A stretch of DNA of 64,000 nt from Candidatus Magnetocorallium paracelense (GCA_029001845.1 JAREWP010000013.1:1-64000); one strand, 5' to 3'; numbered from the stretch's first letter, positions 1 to 9,578 are shown. The notes: a model not told the origin generated them from the letters alone. Numbers and translations are program-made.

Positions 1-265
1 TGTACTTAATGGTTGTTTATAATCAAATAACAGCAGGATAAATTATATCATGAACAAGGGAGACGCCTTTTCTAAAATATATTGTGCAGTTGTTATTGCA
101 AGATGGGAAAAAGTTTGCTTATTTTTATGCGACATTCTGTTTATCAGATATTATAAGGCTTTTTAAGTTAACAATCCAGTATAAATAACCAATACAGATA
201 GTACCAAGTGCCTTTATGATACTATTTCTCATGAATTTTTTTGTCCTGTACTTAGTATAATTATT

Positions 266-943
266 ATGTCTTTAACTGTCGATGATATACGAAGTGCTTT
301 GTGGTCCGATGTGAGACATGTTTTGCTTGATATGGACGGGACACTCCTTGATCGATATTTCGATGATTATTTCTGGGGGGAATATATTGCGGAAAAGTAT
401 GGAGAAAAGCACAATATTGCCAAGGACATGGCCATGACCGAATTGTATGGCAGGTTTAAGGCCCTTGAAGGTACTCTGAACTGGTACGATGTCGATTTTT
501 GGACAAAGGAACTTGACATGGACATACCTGCATTAAAGTCTCAGATACGTCATCTCATAAAAGTACATCCCCATGTAGAGGCTTTTTTGCGACTTCTGCG
601 GCAGCATAAAAAAATGGTTATCCTTACCACGAATGCCCACCATAAGACTGTTGCCCTTAAAATGAAAGAGACTGAACTGGGTCGATATTTTGACAGAATA
701 ATAACCTGCTTTGACATGGATTCGCCAAAAGAGGACAGTGCTTTTTGGAAACGTATTGAGAGTGTCCTGAATTTCGATCCTGACAGGACGCTTTTTATAG
801 ACGACAGGGACCCGATTATTTCCTCGGCAAAAAAAGGGGGAATCCGGTTTGCACTGATTAAGAAAAAGGCCAACTCAAGATGTCCTGACACGACAAAAAG
901 CTGTCATTTATCTATTGATAGTTTCAACGAACTTTTTCCATAA
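266..943 (+). CDS. yrfG: HAD-family nucleotidase, YrfG (GMP/IMP nucleotidase)-like
   Basis: This 225-residue protein has the haloacid dehalogenase motifs in order: DMDGTLLD near residue 22 (Asp nucleophile), LTTNAH near 120, PKED (motif III Lys) near 152 and FIDD near 175. The blocks YFW, TLNWYDVDFW and PKED match the layout of E. coli YrfG, a 5'-nucleotidase acting on GMP/IMP, which supports that subfamily over a generic phosphatase. No Shine-Dalgarno is visible before the ATG. A TATAAT hexamer ends five bases upstream of it, so the message could be leaderless, although the -35 is weak. It stands alone, on the same strand as the signalling genes that follow. The substrate is inferred from family resemblance. 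Confidence 0.8.
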   Translation: MSLTVDDIRSALWSDVRHVLLDMDGTLLDRYFDDYFWGEYIAEKYGEKHNIAKDMAMTELYGRFKALEGTLNWYDVDFWTKELDMDIPALKSQIRHLIKVHPHVEAFLRLLRQHKKMVILTTNAHHKTVALKMKETELGRYFDRIITCFDMDSPKEDSAFWKRIESVLNFDPDRTLFIDDRDPIISSAKKGGIRFALIKKKANSRCPDTTKSCHLSIDSFNELFP

Positions 944-1098
944 TAATAAAGATAACGGTTTTCAGGTGAAAAATATATGATTGAGGGCGAGTCGTACAGC
1001 GAAAACATTATGTAAGAGCTTTGTGTCATTTACATAGATAACCCTCATTGTCCAACCGTAACTGTCAACTGCAAGCCGATTTGCTCTGTATCGCCAAA

Positions 1099-2427
1099 AT
1101 GACAAAAGAGTTAGAAATTAGTTATTTAAGGGGACTTACACTCCTTTATGTTGAGGATGAAGAGCTTATCAGGGAGGGGACTGCAAAATTCCTTAAGAGA
1201 AGGATAGACAATGTCTACCTTGCCTCAAACGGAATGGAAGGGCTGTCGATGTATCGTAAAATCCATCCCGATATAATAATTACAGACATCAGGATGCCTG
1301 AAATGGACGGTCTGGAAATGGCCAGGACAATCAAAGAACAAAACGACGATATACCGATTATAATAACAACAGGCCATAATGATGAGGAGTTTTTTTTAAA
1401 ATCCATAGACATAGGGATTGATAAATATATAAAAAAACCGCTGGAAAAGGCCTATCTGCTAAATGTATTGGTAAAGTACGCCAAATCGATCTTACAACAA
1501 AAGAAGATCGAGGCGAATAATCAATTTATCAATATCATCCTCGATAACAGTCCTGAGTTTATTTTAATTACCAATGGCGCAGATATATTATACCTGAATA
1601 AATCGTTCCTTCGTTTTCTGGATTGCCGATATATGGAAGAGTTTTTCGATAAATATGGAACTATCGACCCCTTCATTGTTCCTGTGGAGGACTCTTTTTA
1701 TAAAGGAATGATTTTTAAAGAGTGGGTGAGTGTCATTTTAAACAATATCGATAATGAATATATCATTTCCATGAAAGGTACGGAATATACGGCAGACAAG
1801 CCAAAGTCATATTTGATCCATATGAATGAGATACCGGACGTCATGAATTCTCCCAGATATTTAATGACATTTACCGACATTACACAGATCGAGTGTGAAA
1901 GACAGCATTATCATGATCTTTCCATCAAGGATCCTTTAACAAAAATATTTAACAGAAAAAAGTTTTTCGATGAGCTGGACAAAGAGATCGAAAGGGCCGA
2001 TCGATATGAAAGAAAATTATCCCTCATTATGTTCGACATCGATCACTTTAAAGATGTCAATGACAATCACGGTCATCAGGCCGGAGATTATGTGCTGCAG
2101 GAATTAACTGGGATCGTTGAAAATAATATCAGGAAGACTGATGTCTTCGCCAGATACGGTGGAGAAGAATTTATTATAATGTCGCCTGAGATAAATCTTG
2201 AAAGCGCTTTTGAGATTGCAGAGAAACTCAGAGATGCCATAGAGAAGAAAAATTTTGAAAATATTGGCGCCATTACATGTAGTTTCGGGGTTGCCGAGCA
2301 CGAAGCAGGAGAAGATTCGGACGTACTTGTGAGAAAAGTCGATAATGCCTTATATGAGTCCAAATCTTCCGGCAGAAACAGGGTGTCCAGGGCAATGTCA
2401 TTGAACTTAAGGAGTGAAGCACCTTAA
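1099..2427 (+). CDS. Response regulator with PAS-like domain and GGDEF diguanylate cyclase
   Basis: An N-terminal receiver domain (LLYVEDEE acidic pocket, TDIRMPEMDG phospho-Asp, KKP lysine) is followed by a weak PAS-like sensor region and a C-terminal GGDEF domain. The GGEEF signature is intact, and an RKTD motif sits exactly five residues before it, the usual product-inhibition I-site, so an active, feedback-inhibited c-di-GMP synthase is expected. The frame is open from a TTG at 1048. I prefer the ATG at 1099 because it leaves the same short N-terminus as the two paralogous receivers downstream. The last codons and the stop lie inside a short palindromic repeat (2404-2430). Confidence 0.88.
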   Translation: MTKELEISYLRGLTLLYVEDEELIREGTAKFLKRRIDNVYLASNGMEGLSMYRKIHPDIIITDIRMPEMDGLEMARTIKEQNDDIPIIITTGHNDEEFFLKSIDIGIDKYIKKPLEKAYLLNVLVKYAKSILQQKKIEANNQFINIILDNSPEFILITNGADILYLNKSFLRFLDCRYMEEFFDKYGTIDPFIVPVEDSFYKGMIFKEWVSVILNNIDNEYIISMKGTEYTADKPKSYLIHMNEIPDVMNSPRYLMTFTDITQIECERQHYHDLSIKDPLTKIFNRKKFFDELDKEIERADRYERKLSLIMFDIDHFKDVNDNHGHQAGDYVLQELTGIVENNIRKTDVFARYGGEEFIIMSPEINLESAFEIAEKLRDAIEKKNFENIGAITCSFGVAEHEAGEDSDVLVRKVDNALYESKSSGRNRVSRAMSLNLRSEAP

Positions 2428-2430
2428 GTT
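2404..2430. repeat. Short palindrome supplying the end of the GGDEF gene
   Basis: Nine-base arms AACTTAAGG and CCTTAAGTT flank a short loop. The core (CTTAAGG, one base, GTGAAGCACCTT) is the same as in the 122-bp palindrome at 5940-6061, and both are followed by a GGTATTG string. It looks like a collapsed copy of that element. It contributes the final residues and the stop codon of the diguanylate cyclase gene. Confidence 0.6.
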
Positions 2431-2466
2431 ATTGGTATTGGTGTCCAGGGGGTAATAAGACCAAAA

Positions 2467-3978
2467 ATGATTACAGGTCAAGAGGTGGATTTTAAAAATA
2501 TCAGCATACTTTATGTTGAAGATGACATGAATGTGAGAAAGCATCTGGTCACTTTTCTGAAAAGAAGATTTACTGATGTTTATTCCGCCACTAACGGAAA
2601 AGAGGGGCTGGAAATGTTCAAAAGGGAGCATCCAGATATTATTGTAACCGATATTCAGATGCCTGTTATGGACGGTCTGGCAATGGCTTCCCAAATAAAG
2701 GAAATAGATCGTGATACCCCTATTATTATTACAACCGCCTTTAATGAAGTTTCCTTCCTTACAAAAGCGATTGAAATCGGTGTAGACAGATATGTTAAGA
2801 AGCCAATCGTCAATGAAGACCTTATAGACAGTATTTATAAGTGCGCAATCGTGCTTATTCAGAAAAGGGAAATCGAAAATAAAAATATCGAGCTCGCCCA
2901 TGCTAAGAATTACCTTGAAAGCCTCCTTACTTCAATGTCCGATACCTTAATCGTTATTAACCAGCATGACGCCATTCAGACTGTAAATCAGTCGGGATGT
3001 CTTTTATTCGGGTACAAAGAAGAAGAACTGATAGGTACGTCCATAGGAGATCACTTTACAGAGAGTATTGAGAATGAAATTAGAGGGTTGAAAGATAAGG
3101 GCAATATTAGAGATATTTTTATGACTGTCAGGACAAGCACCGGCGAAGAAGTTCCTGTGATGATTAATCTGTCGCGTCTTGGTGAAAGTGGTACAGAGAC
3201 GATTATGGTAATTCATGACATGGGAGAAATCAGGAAACTCGAAGAAGAGAGAAACAGGATTCAGTTAAAGATGCTTTCAACATCCAAAATGGCGACGCTT
3301 GGAGAAATCGCTACAGGCATAGCCCATGAGATAAACCAGCCTCTTACGTATATCAGCAGCTTTATACAGGGATTACTGTCCGATCTGAGAGACGACACTG
3401 TGAATGTGGATGAGATATCCAAGGAACTCCAGATTTCATATAAACAGATAGGAAGAATAGTCGATATCATTCAGCATTTACGCACATTTGGCAGAAGAAA
3501 CGAGTTGATGATGACACCCCTTAGTATCGAGACTGTATTAAATAATACTCTTCTGTTGCTTGGAGAACGGATTCGTCTGAAGAATATACACTTTACGAAA
3601 AATATTTTCGGCAATATCCCGATGATATCCGGAAACGCCAATCAGCTTGAGCAGGTTTTTATAAACCTCTTTCAAAATGCAATGGATTCTCTCTCAGATG
3701 GAGCCGGGAACTCCGAGATAGGGGTTGATGTGACGTCAGATCGTTCCGACGAGACAGTGGTTGTGAGATTTAAAGATAACGGCGTAGGGATAAAACAGGA
3801 ACTGATCGACAAAATTTTCGAACCCTTTTTTACGACAAAAGAGATCGGTAAAGGCATCGGCCTGGGACTATCCATTGTATACGGTATCATTCAGGAACAT
3901 AACGGGACGATTACATGTGAATCCGATGTAGACAGAGGAGCCGAATTTACAATAAAAATTCCGGCTGTTAATGAATAA
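2467..3978 (+). CDS. Response regulator/sensor hybrid: REC-PAS-HisKA-HATPase histidine kinase
   Basis: The 503 residues hold an N-terminal receiver (ILYVEDD, TDIQMPVMDG, KKP), a PAS domain (about 150-260) and a transmitter. The H-box reads AHEINQPL, the class often seen in ZraS/NtrB-like kinases, and the N box (NLFQNAMDSL), DNGVGI, the F box (EPFFTTK) and the glycine-rich GLGLSIVYG are all present, so the kinase should be active. There is no transmembrane segment, so it is cytoplasmic and probably takes phosphate from an upstream kinase. Its receiver closely resembles those of the flanking genes, which suggests tandem duplication with different output domains. It starts 39 bp after the previous stop and is likely co-transcribed. 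Confidence 0.9.
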   Translation: MITGQEVDFKNISILYVEDDMNVRKHLVTFLKRRFTDVYSATNGKEGLEMFKREHPDIIVTDIQMPVMDGLAMASQIKEIDRDTPIIITTAFNEVSFLTKAIEIGVDRYVKKPIVNEDLIDSIYKCAIVLIQKREIENKNIELAHAKNYLESLLTSMSDTLIVINQHDAIQTVNQSGCLLFGYKEEELIGTSIGDHFTESIENEIRGLKDKGNIRDIFMTVRTSTGEEVPVMINLSRLGESGTETIMVIHDMGEIRKLEEERNRIQLKMLSTSKMATLGEIATGIAHEINQPLTYISSFIQGLLSDLRDDTVNVDEISKELQISYKQIGRIVDIIQHLRTFGRRNELMMTPLSIETVLNNTLLLLGERIRLKNIHFTKNIFGNIPMISGNANQLEQVFINLFQNAMDSLSDGAGNSEIGVDVTSDRSDETVVVRFKDNGVGIKQELIDKIFEPFFTTKEIGKGIGLGLSIVYGIIQEHNGTITCESDVDRGAEFTIKIPAVNE

Positions 3979-4066
3979 AGACACATAATCTTTTTTTAGA
4001 ACAACCTCATTTTTATTCTTCTTTTTTTGCCATTCGCTTCTTGTTTACTATTTGAATTGTTGAGAT

Positions 4067-5917
4067 TTGACTGTGGAAAAGAGTTTTTTAAAAGAGTTAT
4101 CCATATTATATGTTGAAGACGACGATTTTATACGAGACGAGATGGCGGAATTTCTCTCCAGAAGGTTCAGGAAAATATATCTTGCAGAAAACGGTTCCCT
4201 TGGTGTCGATCTTTTTAAAAAACACCACATCGACATCATTATTACCGACATTAATATGCCTATAATCAATGGTCTGGATATGTCTAAAATCATTAAAGGC
4301 ATTGACTCTTCCGTTCCAATTATTGTTACAACGGCATATGACGACACGGAACTTCTAATTGAGGCTATAGATATAGGAGTTGATAAGTATGTTCTTAAAC
4401 CAATAAAACTGGAAAATATCGTTAATGCTATATTTAAGTGCGCAGAACAGTTGTTTCATATCAGGGAGATCGAAAAGCTCAATTCCGTTCTTCAGGATAA
4501 TCTGAGCACTTTGAGAGAAAAGACGCTATATCTCGATAATATTTTGAGATATTCAACGGATATGGCGATAATGGCTATTAACCTCGATTTTCGTATTAAG
4601 TATTATAACCCTGTCGCTGAAAATATTTTTGGTTACAGCGCCGATGAAGTTATTGGAAAAACCGTCATGGAAATGCATATATTGCAAAATGTCGATCATA
4701 TACGTTTTTTAAAGGCTATCGACATTGTCAGGAAAGAGGGAGAGTATAAATTTACGATTGAGATGAGCGATAACGGGAATGATCGGATCGTATCGGCAAG
4801 ACTCTCGGGGATACGCGATAAAGAGAATGTTCTTATCGGTTTTGTGATGATGGCCAACGATATAACCCAAAAGAGACAATCCGATTTAGCGTTACGTGAG
4901 ACAAGAAAGAGGTTGCAGTCCATTATGGATAATACAAAGGCGATTATCTATATAAAGGACAGAACAGGGCGTTATATGATGGTAAATCGCCAGATGGAAA
5001 ATTTATTGGATATCTCAAAAGACGAAATCATTGGCAAGACGGATTACGATGTATTTCCCGGCGAAGCGGCGGCATTTTTCCACACAAACGATCGAAAAGT
5101 ACTGGACACGGAGACTCACTTTTCATTTGAAGAGGTCTTTCCTCACAGGAATGAACTCTTCACATATCTGTCTATTAAATTCCCTCTTTATGATACAAAC
5201 GGTAATGCCTATGCAATATGTGGTATTTCAACCGATATCACAGAGAGGAAAAAGATGGAGAAGCAGATAAGGTCGTCTCTCAGAGAAAAAGAGGTTCTTC
5301 TCAAAGAAATACACCACAGAGTGAAAAACAATATGCAGATCGTCTCAAGTCTTTTGAAACTGCAGTCAAGATATATTAAGGACAGCGAATACAAAGAGAT
5401 ATTTAAAGAGAGCGAAAGTCGAATAAGGTCTATGGCTTTGGTGCATGAGAAGTTGTATAGTTCCAAAGATCTCTCCAGTGTTGTTTTCGAAGATTATATT
5501 CAAAATATCGCTCACTCTCTTTTCAGCTCATATGGAATCAATAATAGCAGAGTAAAGCTTATTGTCCGGTGCTGTGATACTCTGATCGGACTCGATACTG
5601 CTGTTCCATGCGGTATGATTATTAATGAACTCCTTACAAATTCATTAAAATATGCATTCCCCGAAAACAGAGAGGGTGAGATTGTAATCTCTTTGCAGGT
5701 ATACGCTGAGGAAGATGATACGGAACGAATAGAGTTAACGGTCAGTGATAACGGGATAGGATTTCCAGATGAGTTCGATTGCATGCAAGCCGAGACTCTT
5801 GGCCTGCAACTGGTAACGGCCATCGCCGTAGATCAGCTTCAGGGAACGATTGAGCTGAATAAAGAGGGTGGGGCCGAGTTTGTAATTTCTTTTAACAAGT
5901 TAAACAGTAGCGTATGA
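4067..5917 (+). CDS. Response regulator/sensor hybrid: REC-PAS-PAS-HisKA_2 histidine kinase
   Basis: A receiver (SILYVEDDDF, ITDINMPI, LKP) leads into two PAS domains (about 155-270 and 285-395; the second ends in the typical DITERKKME) and a HisKA_2-type transmitter. The phosphoacceptor region reads EIHHRVKNNMQIV, followed by NELLTNSLKYAF and DNGIGFP of the ATPase domain. This is the LytS/Pdtas-like class of soluble kinase. No ATG lies in a suitable place: the frame opens at TTG 4067, with GTG at 4073 as the alternative. It is the third of three consecutive receiver-headed paralogues. Confidence 0.88.
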   Translation: MTVEKSFLKELSILYVEDDDFIRDEMAEFLSRRFRKIYLAENGSLGVDLFKKHHIDIIITDINMPIINGLDMSKIIKGIDSSVPIIVTTAYDDTELLIEAIDIGVDKYVLKPIKLENIVNAIFKCAEQLFHIREIEKLNSVLQDNLSTLREKTLYLDNILRYSTDMAIMAINLDFRIKYYNPVAENIFGYSADEVIGKTVMEMHILQNVDHIRFLKAIDIVRKEGEYKFTIEMSDNGNDRIVSARLSGIRDKENVLIGFVMMANDITQKRQSDLALRETRKRLQSIMDNTKAIIYIKDRTGRYMMVNRQMENLLDISKDEIIGKTDYDVFPGEAAAFFHTNDRKVLDTETHFSFEEVFPHRNELFTYLSIKFPLYDTNGNAYAICGISTDITERKKMEKQIRSSLREKEVLLKEIHHRVKNNMQIVSSLLKLQSRYIKDSEYKEIFKESESRIRSMALVHEKLYSSKDLSSVVFEDYIQNIAHSLFSSYGINNSRVKLIVRCCDTLIGLDTAVPCGMIINELLTNSLKYAFPENREGEIVISLQVYAEEDDTERIELTVSDNGIGFPDEFDCMQAETLGLQLVTAIAVDQLQGTIELNKEGGAEFVISFNKLNSSV

Positions 5918-5939
5918 CTTGTTTTTATAATGTCTATGT

Positions 5940-6061
5940 CATTCACTTAAGGGGTGAAGCACCTTCCGCCTTCAGCGGCTAAACTCGAAGGCTCCGCTTC
6001 GCTGCGCCTTCTCAAACATGACCCGCTTCCGTCGGAAGGTGCTTCACCCCTTAAGTGAATG
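5940..6061. repeat. 122-bp palindromic element with perfect 29-bp arms
   Basis: The arms at 5940-5968 and 6033-6061 are exact reverse complements over 29 bases. Each contains CACTTAAGGGGTGAAGCACC or its complement. The 64-base centre holds a smaller imperfect hairpin around GCGGCTAAACTCGAAGG. No tail of Ts follows, so it is more like a MITE or REP-type element than a simple terminator. It fills most of the gap before lgt. Confidence 0.8.
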
Positions 6062-6119
6062 GTATTGTTTAGAATGTTTATTTTAGAGTATTTCTTAATC
6101 TCCCTTTTGGCGGCTGCCT

Positions 6120-6902
6120 GTGCTGATTTATCCTGAAATTCAGCCATATCTGCTTAAACTCGGTCCATTGCAGATCAGATGGTACGGTGTGATGTATATT
6201 ATAGGGTTTGGTCTGTCCTATCTCCTTGTCAGAAAACAGATAAAAAACAACAGGATCGCCATGAGTAAGGAAGAGACCGAAAATCTCTACCTATATCTTA
6301 TGATAGGTCTGATAGCAGGAGGAAGGATAGGGTATGTCATTTTTTATAATCTGTTCTATTATTTAAACAATCTGCCGGAAATCTTCGCCATCTGGCGCGG
6401 TGGTATGTCTTTTCACGGAGGTCTGATCGGGTCGATTGTCGCCGGAATTCTCTTTTGCAGGCAAAGGGGAAAAGATTTTTTTGCACTTGTGGATATTATT
6501 ATAGTAACCGTACCTCTCGGATTGGGACTTGGCAGAATCGGTAACTTTATTAATGCAGAGCTCTACGGCAGAGTTACCACAATGCCCTGGGGAATGGTCT
6601 TCCCCGGAGGGGGTGAGCTGCCAAGACATCCGTCGCAGATATATGAGTTTCTGCTGGAAGGTCTCCTTCTTTTCATAATACTCTGGTTCACGAAAGAGAA
6701 GGTAAAAGTAAAGGGAGGGATGTTGGCCCTGTTTCTTGTTCTCTATGGTCTGTTTCGATCGATTGTTGAATTCTTCAGAGAGCCTGACGTACAGATAGGT
6801 TTTATAATGGGATTTGTTACAATGGGCCAGATATTAAGCTTTTCCATGATATTGACAGGTCTGTTGGTATTTATTGTTATGAGAAGAAAACAAGTTATTT
6901 AA
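6120..6902 (+). CDS. lgt: Prolipoprotein diacylglyceryl transferase
   Basis: Lgt moves the diacylglyceryl group of phosphatidylglycerol onto the lipobox cysteine of prolipoproteins at the inner membrane. The 260-residue polytopic protein carries the family landmarks RWYGVMYIIGF, GGRIGYV, WRGGMSFHGG, the signature GRIGNFINAELYGR and RHPSQIYE. It starts at a GTG whose second codon is CTG. Length is normal. Its stop overlaps the convergent obgE stop by a few bases, so the two genes share a transcription end. Confidence 0.96.
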   Translation: MLIYPEIQPYLLKLGPLQIRWYGVMYIIGFGLSYLLVRKQIKNNRIAMSKEETENLYLYLMIGLIAGGRIGYVIFYNLFYYLNNLPEIFAIWRGGMSFHGGLIGSIVAGILFCRQRGKDFFALVDIIIVTVPLGLGLGRIGNFINAELYGRVTTMPWGMVFPGGGELPRHPSQIYEFLLEGLLLFIILWFTKEKVKVKGGMLALFLVLYGLFRSIVEFFREPDVQIGFIMGFVTMGQILSFSMILTGLLVFIVMRRKQVI

Positions 6903-7897
6903 TCATATAAACGTTTATAAATATAATTTATCAGCTCCTTTACACCATCTCCTGTTACCGATGAGACGGAGAAAAAGGGAAGACCCTTTTGAGCGCAATA
7001 GTCTCCGAGAGATTCAATGTGCGTTGCATCGTCTGCAATGTCCAGTTTCGTTCCCACAATTATTTGCGGTTTTCCTGCAAGTTCTCGGCTGTATTTTGCC
7101 AGCTCATTGTTAATTGTCTCACAGGCATTGATTGTATCGACTCTTTCAAATCCCGATATGTCTATAAGATGGAGGAGAAGCCGTGTTCTCTCGGCATGCC
7201 TTAAGAATGTTAATCCCAGACCGGCGCCTTTATGGGCGTTTTCTATAATTCCCGGTATGTCTACGATTGTAAAACTCCTGTAGTCGCTAAGAGTAACAAC
7301 ACCCAGATTCGGAGTCAGTGTCGTAAAGGGGTATTCTCCGATTTTTGGTTTCGCCGCCGATACGGAAGCAATGAATGTCGATTTTCCTGCATTCGGAAGG
7401 CCTGCCAGCCCGACATCGGCAATAAGTTTCAATTCAATTATAATATTCGCCTCTTCACCGGGTTCACCATCCTGGGCGAACCTGGGTGTCTGCCTGACAG
7501 GGCCTTTAAAATGGGCATTACCTTTCCCCCCCCTGCCTCCTCTGACAACGGTGCATTCGGCTCCTTCGGAATGTAAATCAAAGAGCATCTCTTCGGACTC
7601 GGCATCTTTAATAACGGTTCCTGCAGGGACTTCTATTATCGTGTCTGCGCCGTCTTTCCCATGCATGTTTCTTCCTTTCCCATGTTCACCGTTTTTTGCT
7701 TTGTATATTTTTTTATATCTTTGCGCAAGAAGAGTATTCAATCGAGTTGTGGCTCTGAATATAACGGACCCGCCTTTCCCTCCGTCGCCTCCGTCAGGTC
7801 CCCCGCGTGGGATATACTTCTCTCTTCTGAAGCTGACGCATCCGCTTCCTCCGTTACCTGACTTTACAAAAAGTCTTGCATAATCTACAAAAACCAT
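6899..7897 (-). CDS. obgE: Obg-family GTPase (ribosome assembly/stress)
   Basis: The glycine-rich Obg fold is at the N-terminus (SGNGGSGCVSFRREK, PRGGPDGGDGG), followed by a G domain with P-loop GLPNAGKST, switch TTLTPNLG, DIPG and the base-recognition motif GTKLD, in which the usual Asn is Thr. It ends about residue 332 without the variable C-terminal OCT domain, which is common outside enterobacteria. The frame extends 17 codons upstream to 7948, but family proteins begin at MVFVDYA, so ATG 7897 is chosen. Obg binds the 50S subunit and links ribosome maturation to GTP/ppGpp levels. Confidence 0.95.
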   Translation of the reverse strand: MVFVDYARLFVKSGNGGSGCVSFRREKYIPRGGPDGGDGGKGGSVIFRATTRLNTLLAQRYKKIYKAKNGEHGKGRNMHGKDGADTIIEVPAGTVIKDAESEEMLFDLHSEGAECTVVRGGRGGKGNAHFKGPVRQTPRFAQDGEPGEEANIIIELKLIADVGLAGLPNAGKSTFIASVSAAKPKIGEYPFTTLTPNLGVVTLSDYRSFTIVDIPGIIENAHKGAGLGLTFLRHAERTRLLLHLIDISGFERVDTINACETINNELAKYSRELAGKPQIIVGTKLDIADDATHIESLGDYCAQKGLPFFSVSSVTGDGVKELINYIYKRLYD

Positions 7898-8037
7898 CTT
7901 ATATTCGCCTGCCCTGTAGTCAATATATTGACATATTGACACATCCAAAGAAAAGCTTTTATAATACTCACTTAGAATATTTTATTATTCTCTTTTCATA
8001 CAATCTCTACATTAACTTACCGGTGGGGGGTAATCAT

Positions 8038-9441
8038 ATGCACGAAGAAACAAAAGACATTACTGAAATCATCTTAAAGGCGACAGCTCTCGCACGTGAA
8101 GAAACGAACGCCGAACCTGAACCTGAGATAACAAAAGACGTAAAATGGCCTATAGAATGCACGCTCGGCCCGGGCCTTGAGGGCGCCATCGTGGGTGAAA
8201 CAAATGTGGGTTATGTAAACGGCTCTAAAGGGTGGCTCGTATACAGAGGGTATGATATCTTCGATCTCTGCGCCTATTCGACTTTTGAGGAAGTATCTTA
8301 TCTGCTTCTTCATGGAAGAATGCCTACAAGTCAGCAGCTTCAGGTATTCAAAAGCAAGCTTCACCATTATCAACACCTCAATAAAACATTGAGACTGCTC
8401 ATGGGCTTTCAGGTAGAGGATATGAACGCTATGGCGGCCCTGCGTATGGGGACGAATCTTATGCGCCAGGAGTTTACTTATCATGACACCGAAGCAGGCA
8501 GACCATGCACGGATGACGCTATCAGCTCCGATGAAGACTCCATCGCAATGGAGACAAAACCGACAGGCGAGGAGCATGCCGTGTATGAGATGAAACCACA
8601 GTGTGGTTCCACTTCTTCGGTAATCAAGCATGATTTACAGGATGCAAGCGGACTGGAAGCATGCTACCACTTAATAGCCGGCGTATCTACAATAACGGCT
8701 GCCATATCGAGGATCAGATCCAAACGTATGCCTAAGGAACCTCATCCCGACCTCAGTTTTGCCGGTAATTTTCTTTATATGCTAACCGGCAACGTTCCTA
8801 CACCTGTTGAGGAAAGAGTTATGGATGTGGCCCTGATACTGCATGCAGACCATGGAATGAACGCCAGTACTTTCGCCGCCATGGTTGTGGCGTCAACACT
8901 TTCGGATATCTATTTTTCCGTGGGATCGGGTATTGCCGCTTTAAACGGTCCCCTGCACGGCGGTGCAAATGAACAGGTTGTGCGAACGCTTTACGATATT
9001 GGTAATGAGAAGAAGGTTAAAAAATGGGTAAAAAAGGCTGTTTCCGAGAAAAAGAAAATTTCCGGATTCGGTCACAGGGTTTATAAAGCCTACGATCCTC
9101 GCGCACGCATACTTGGTCCCCTTGCCGAGTTGCTTGTCAGGGATAATAAAGATATTGAGCCTGTCTATCGTGTTGCCGCTGCTCTTGAAAAAGAGGTTCT
9201 TGCTTCTTTTGGCAAGGAGAAAAAGATATTTCCCAATGTCGATTTTTATTCCGGCATTGTTTACAGTTGTCTGAATGTTCCTCCTGAAATATTTACGCCT
9301 ATATTTGCAGTCAGCCGAGTTGCCGGTTGGACGTCAAGAGTTCTCGAGTACCTGCAGAACAACAGAATTTTCCGTCCAAGGGCTATTTATACAGGAGAGT
9401 TCAATAAAAAGTATTCTCCGATAGATGAACGTGTTGACTGA
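8038..9441 (+). CDS. gltA: Citrate synthase with acidic internal insertion
   Basis: The protein catalyses oxaloacetate plus acetyl-CoA to citrate. The catalytic triad contexts are intact: NGPLHGG (His), GFGHRVYK (His) and NVDFYSG (Asp), with SRVAGW near the end. ATG 8038 follows a GGTGGGGGG ribosome site and gives 467 residues; the frame is open further upstream, but that part resembles nothing. Residues about 142-202, between the small-domain helices ALRMGTN and HLIAGVST, form a hydrophilic, acidic stretch (SSDEDS, GEEH) with two Cys that most citrate synthases lack there. It is a stand-alone gene with no other TCA-cycle genes beside it. Confidence 0.94.
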   Translation: MHEETKDITEIILKATALAREETNAEPEPEITKDVKWPIECTLGPGLEGAIVGETNVGYVNGSKGWLVYRGYDIFDLCAYSTFEEVSYLLLHGRMPTSQQLQVFKSKLHHYQHLNKTLRLLMGFQVEDMNAMAALRMGTNLMRQEFTYHDTEAGRPCTDDAISSDEDSIAMETKPTGEEHAVYEMKPQCGSTSSVIKHDLQDASGLEACYHLIAGVSTITAAISRIRSKRMPKEPHPDLSFAGNFLYMLTGNVPTPVEERVMDVALILHADHGMNASTFAAMVVASTLSDIYFSVGSGIAALNGPLHGGANEQVVRTLYDIGNEKKVKKWVKKAVSEKKKISGFGHRVYKAYDPRARILGPLAELLVRDNKDIEPVYRVAAALEKEVLASFGKEKKIFPNVDFYSGIVYSCLNVPPEIFTPIFAVSRVAGWTSRVLEYLQNNRIFRPRAIYTGEFNKKYSPIDERVD

Positions 9442-9505
9442 GTCGGTAACTTGATGGGAGAGGAAATTTTTTTTCAAAGGACATTAAAAAGCTAAGAATG
9501 AAAAA

Positions 9506-9578
9506 CGCGCCTGAGAGGATTCGAACCTCCGACCTGAGGTTCCGGAGACCTCCGCTCTATCCACTGAGCTACAGGCGC
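9506..9578 (-). tRNA. tRNA-Arg (CCG anticodon)
   Basis: Read on the minus strand, a 7-bp acceptor stem (GCGCCTG/CAGGCGC), a D arm (GCTC..GAGC), an anticodon stem GAGGT/ACCTC with loop CTCCGGA, and a T arm with GGTTCGAATCC are all present. The anticodon, CCG, reads the arginine codon CGG. The discriminator is G, the CCA is not encoded, and a run of T follows. Its 5' half is repeated at 17970-18010, so this gene is an attachment site. Confidence 0.95.

Noticed and set aside
5947-6147. A 66-codon minus-strand frame between the kinase and lgt.
   Set aside because: It is the translation of the 122-bp palindrome.
7876-8037. The 54-codon upstream extension of citrate synthase.
   Set aside because: It overlaps the divergent obgE start, and a strong ribosome site lies before ATG 8038.
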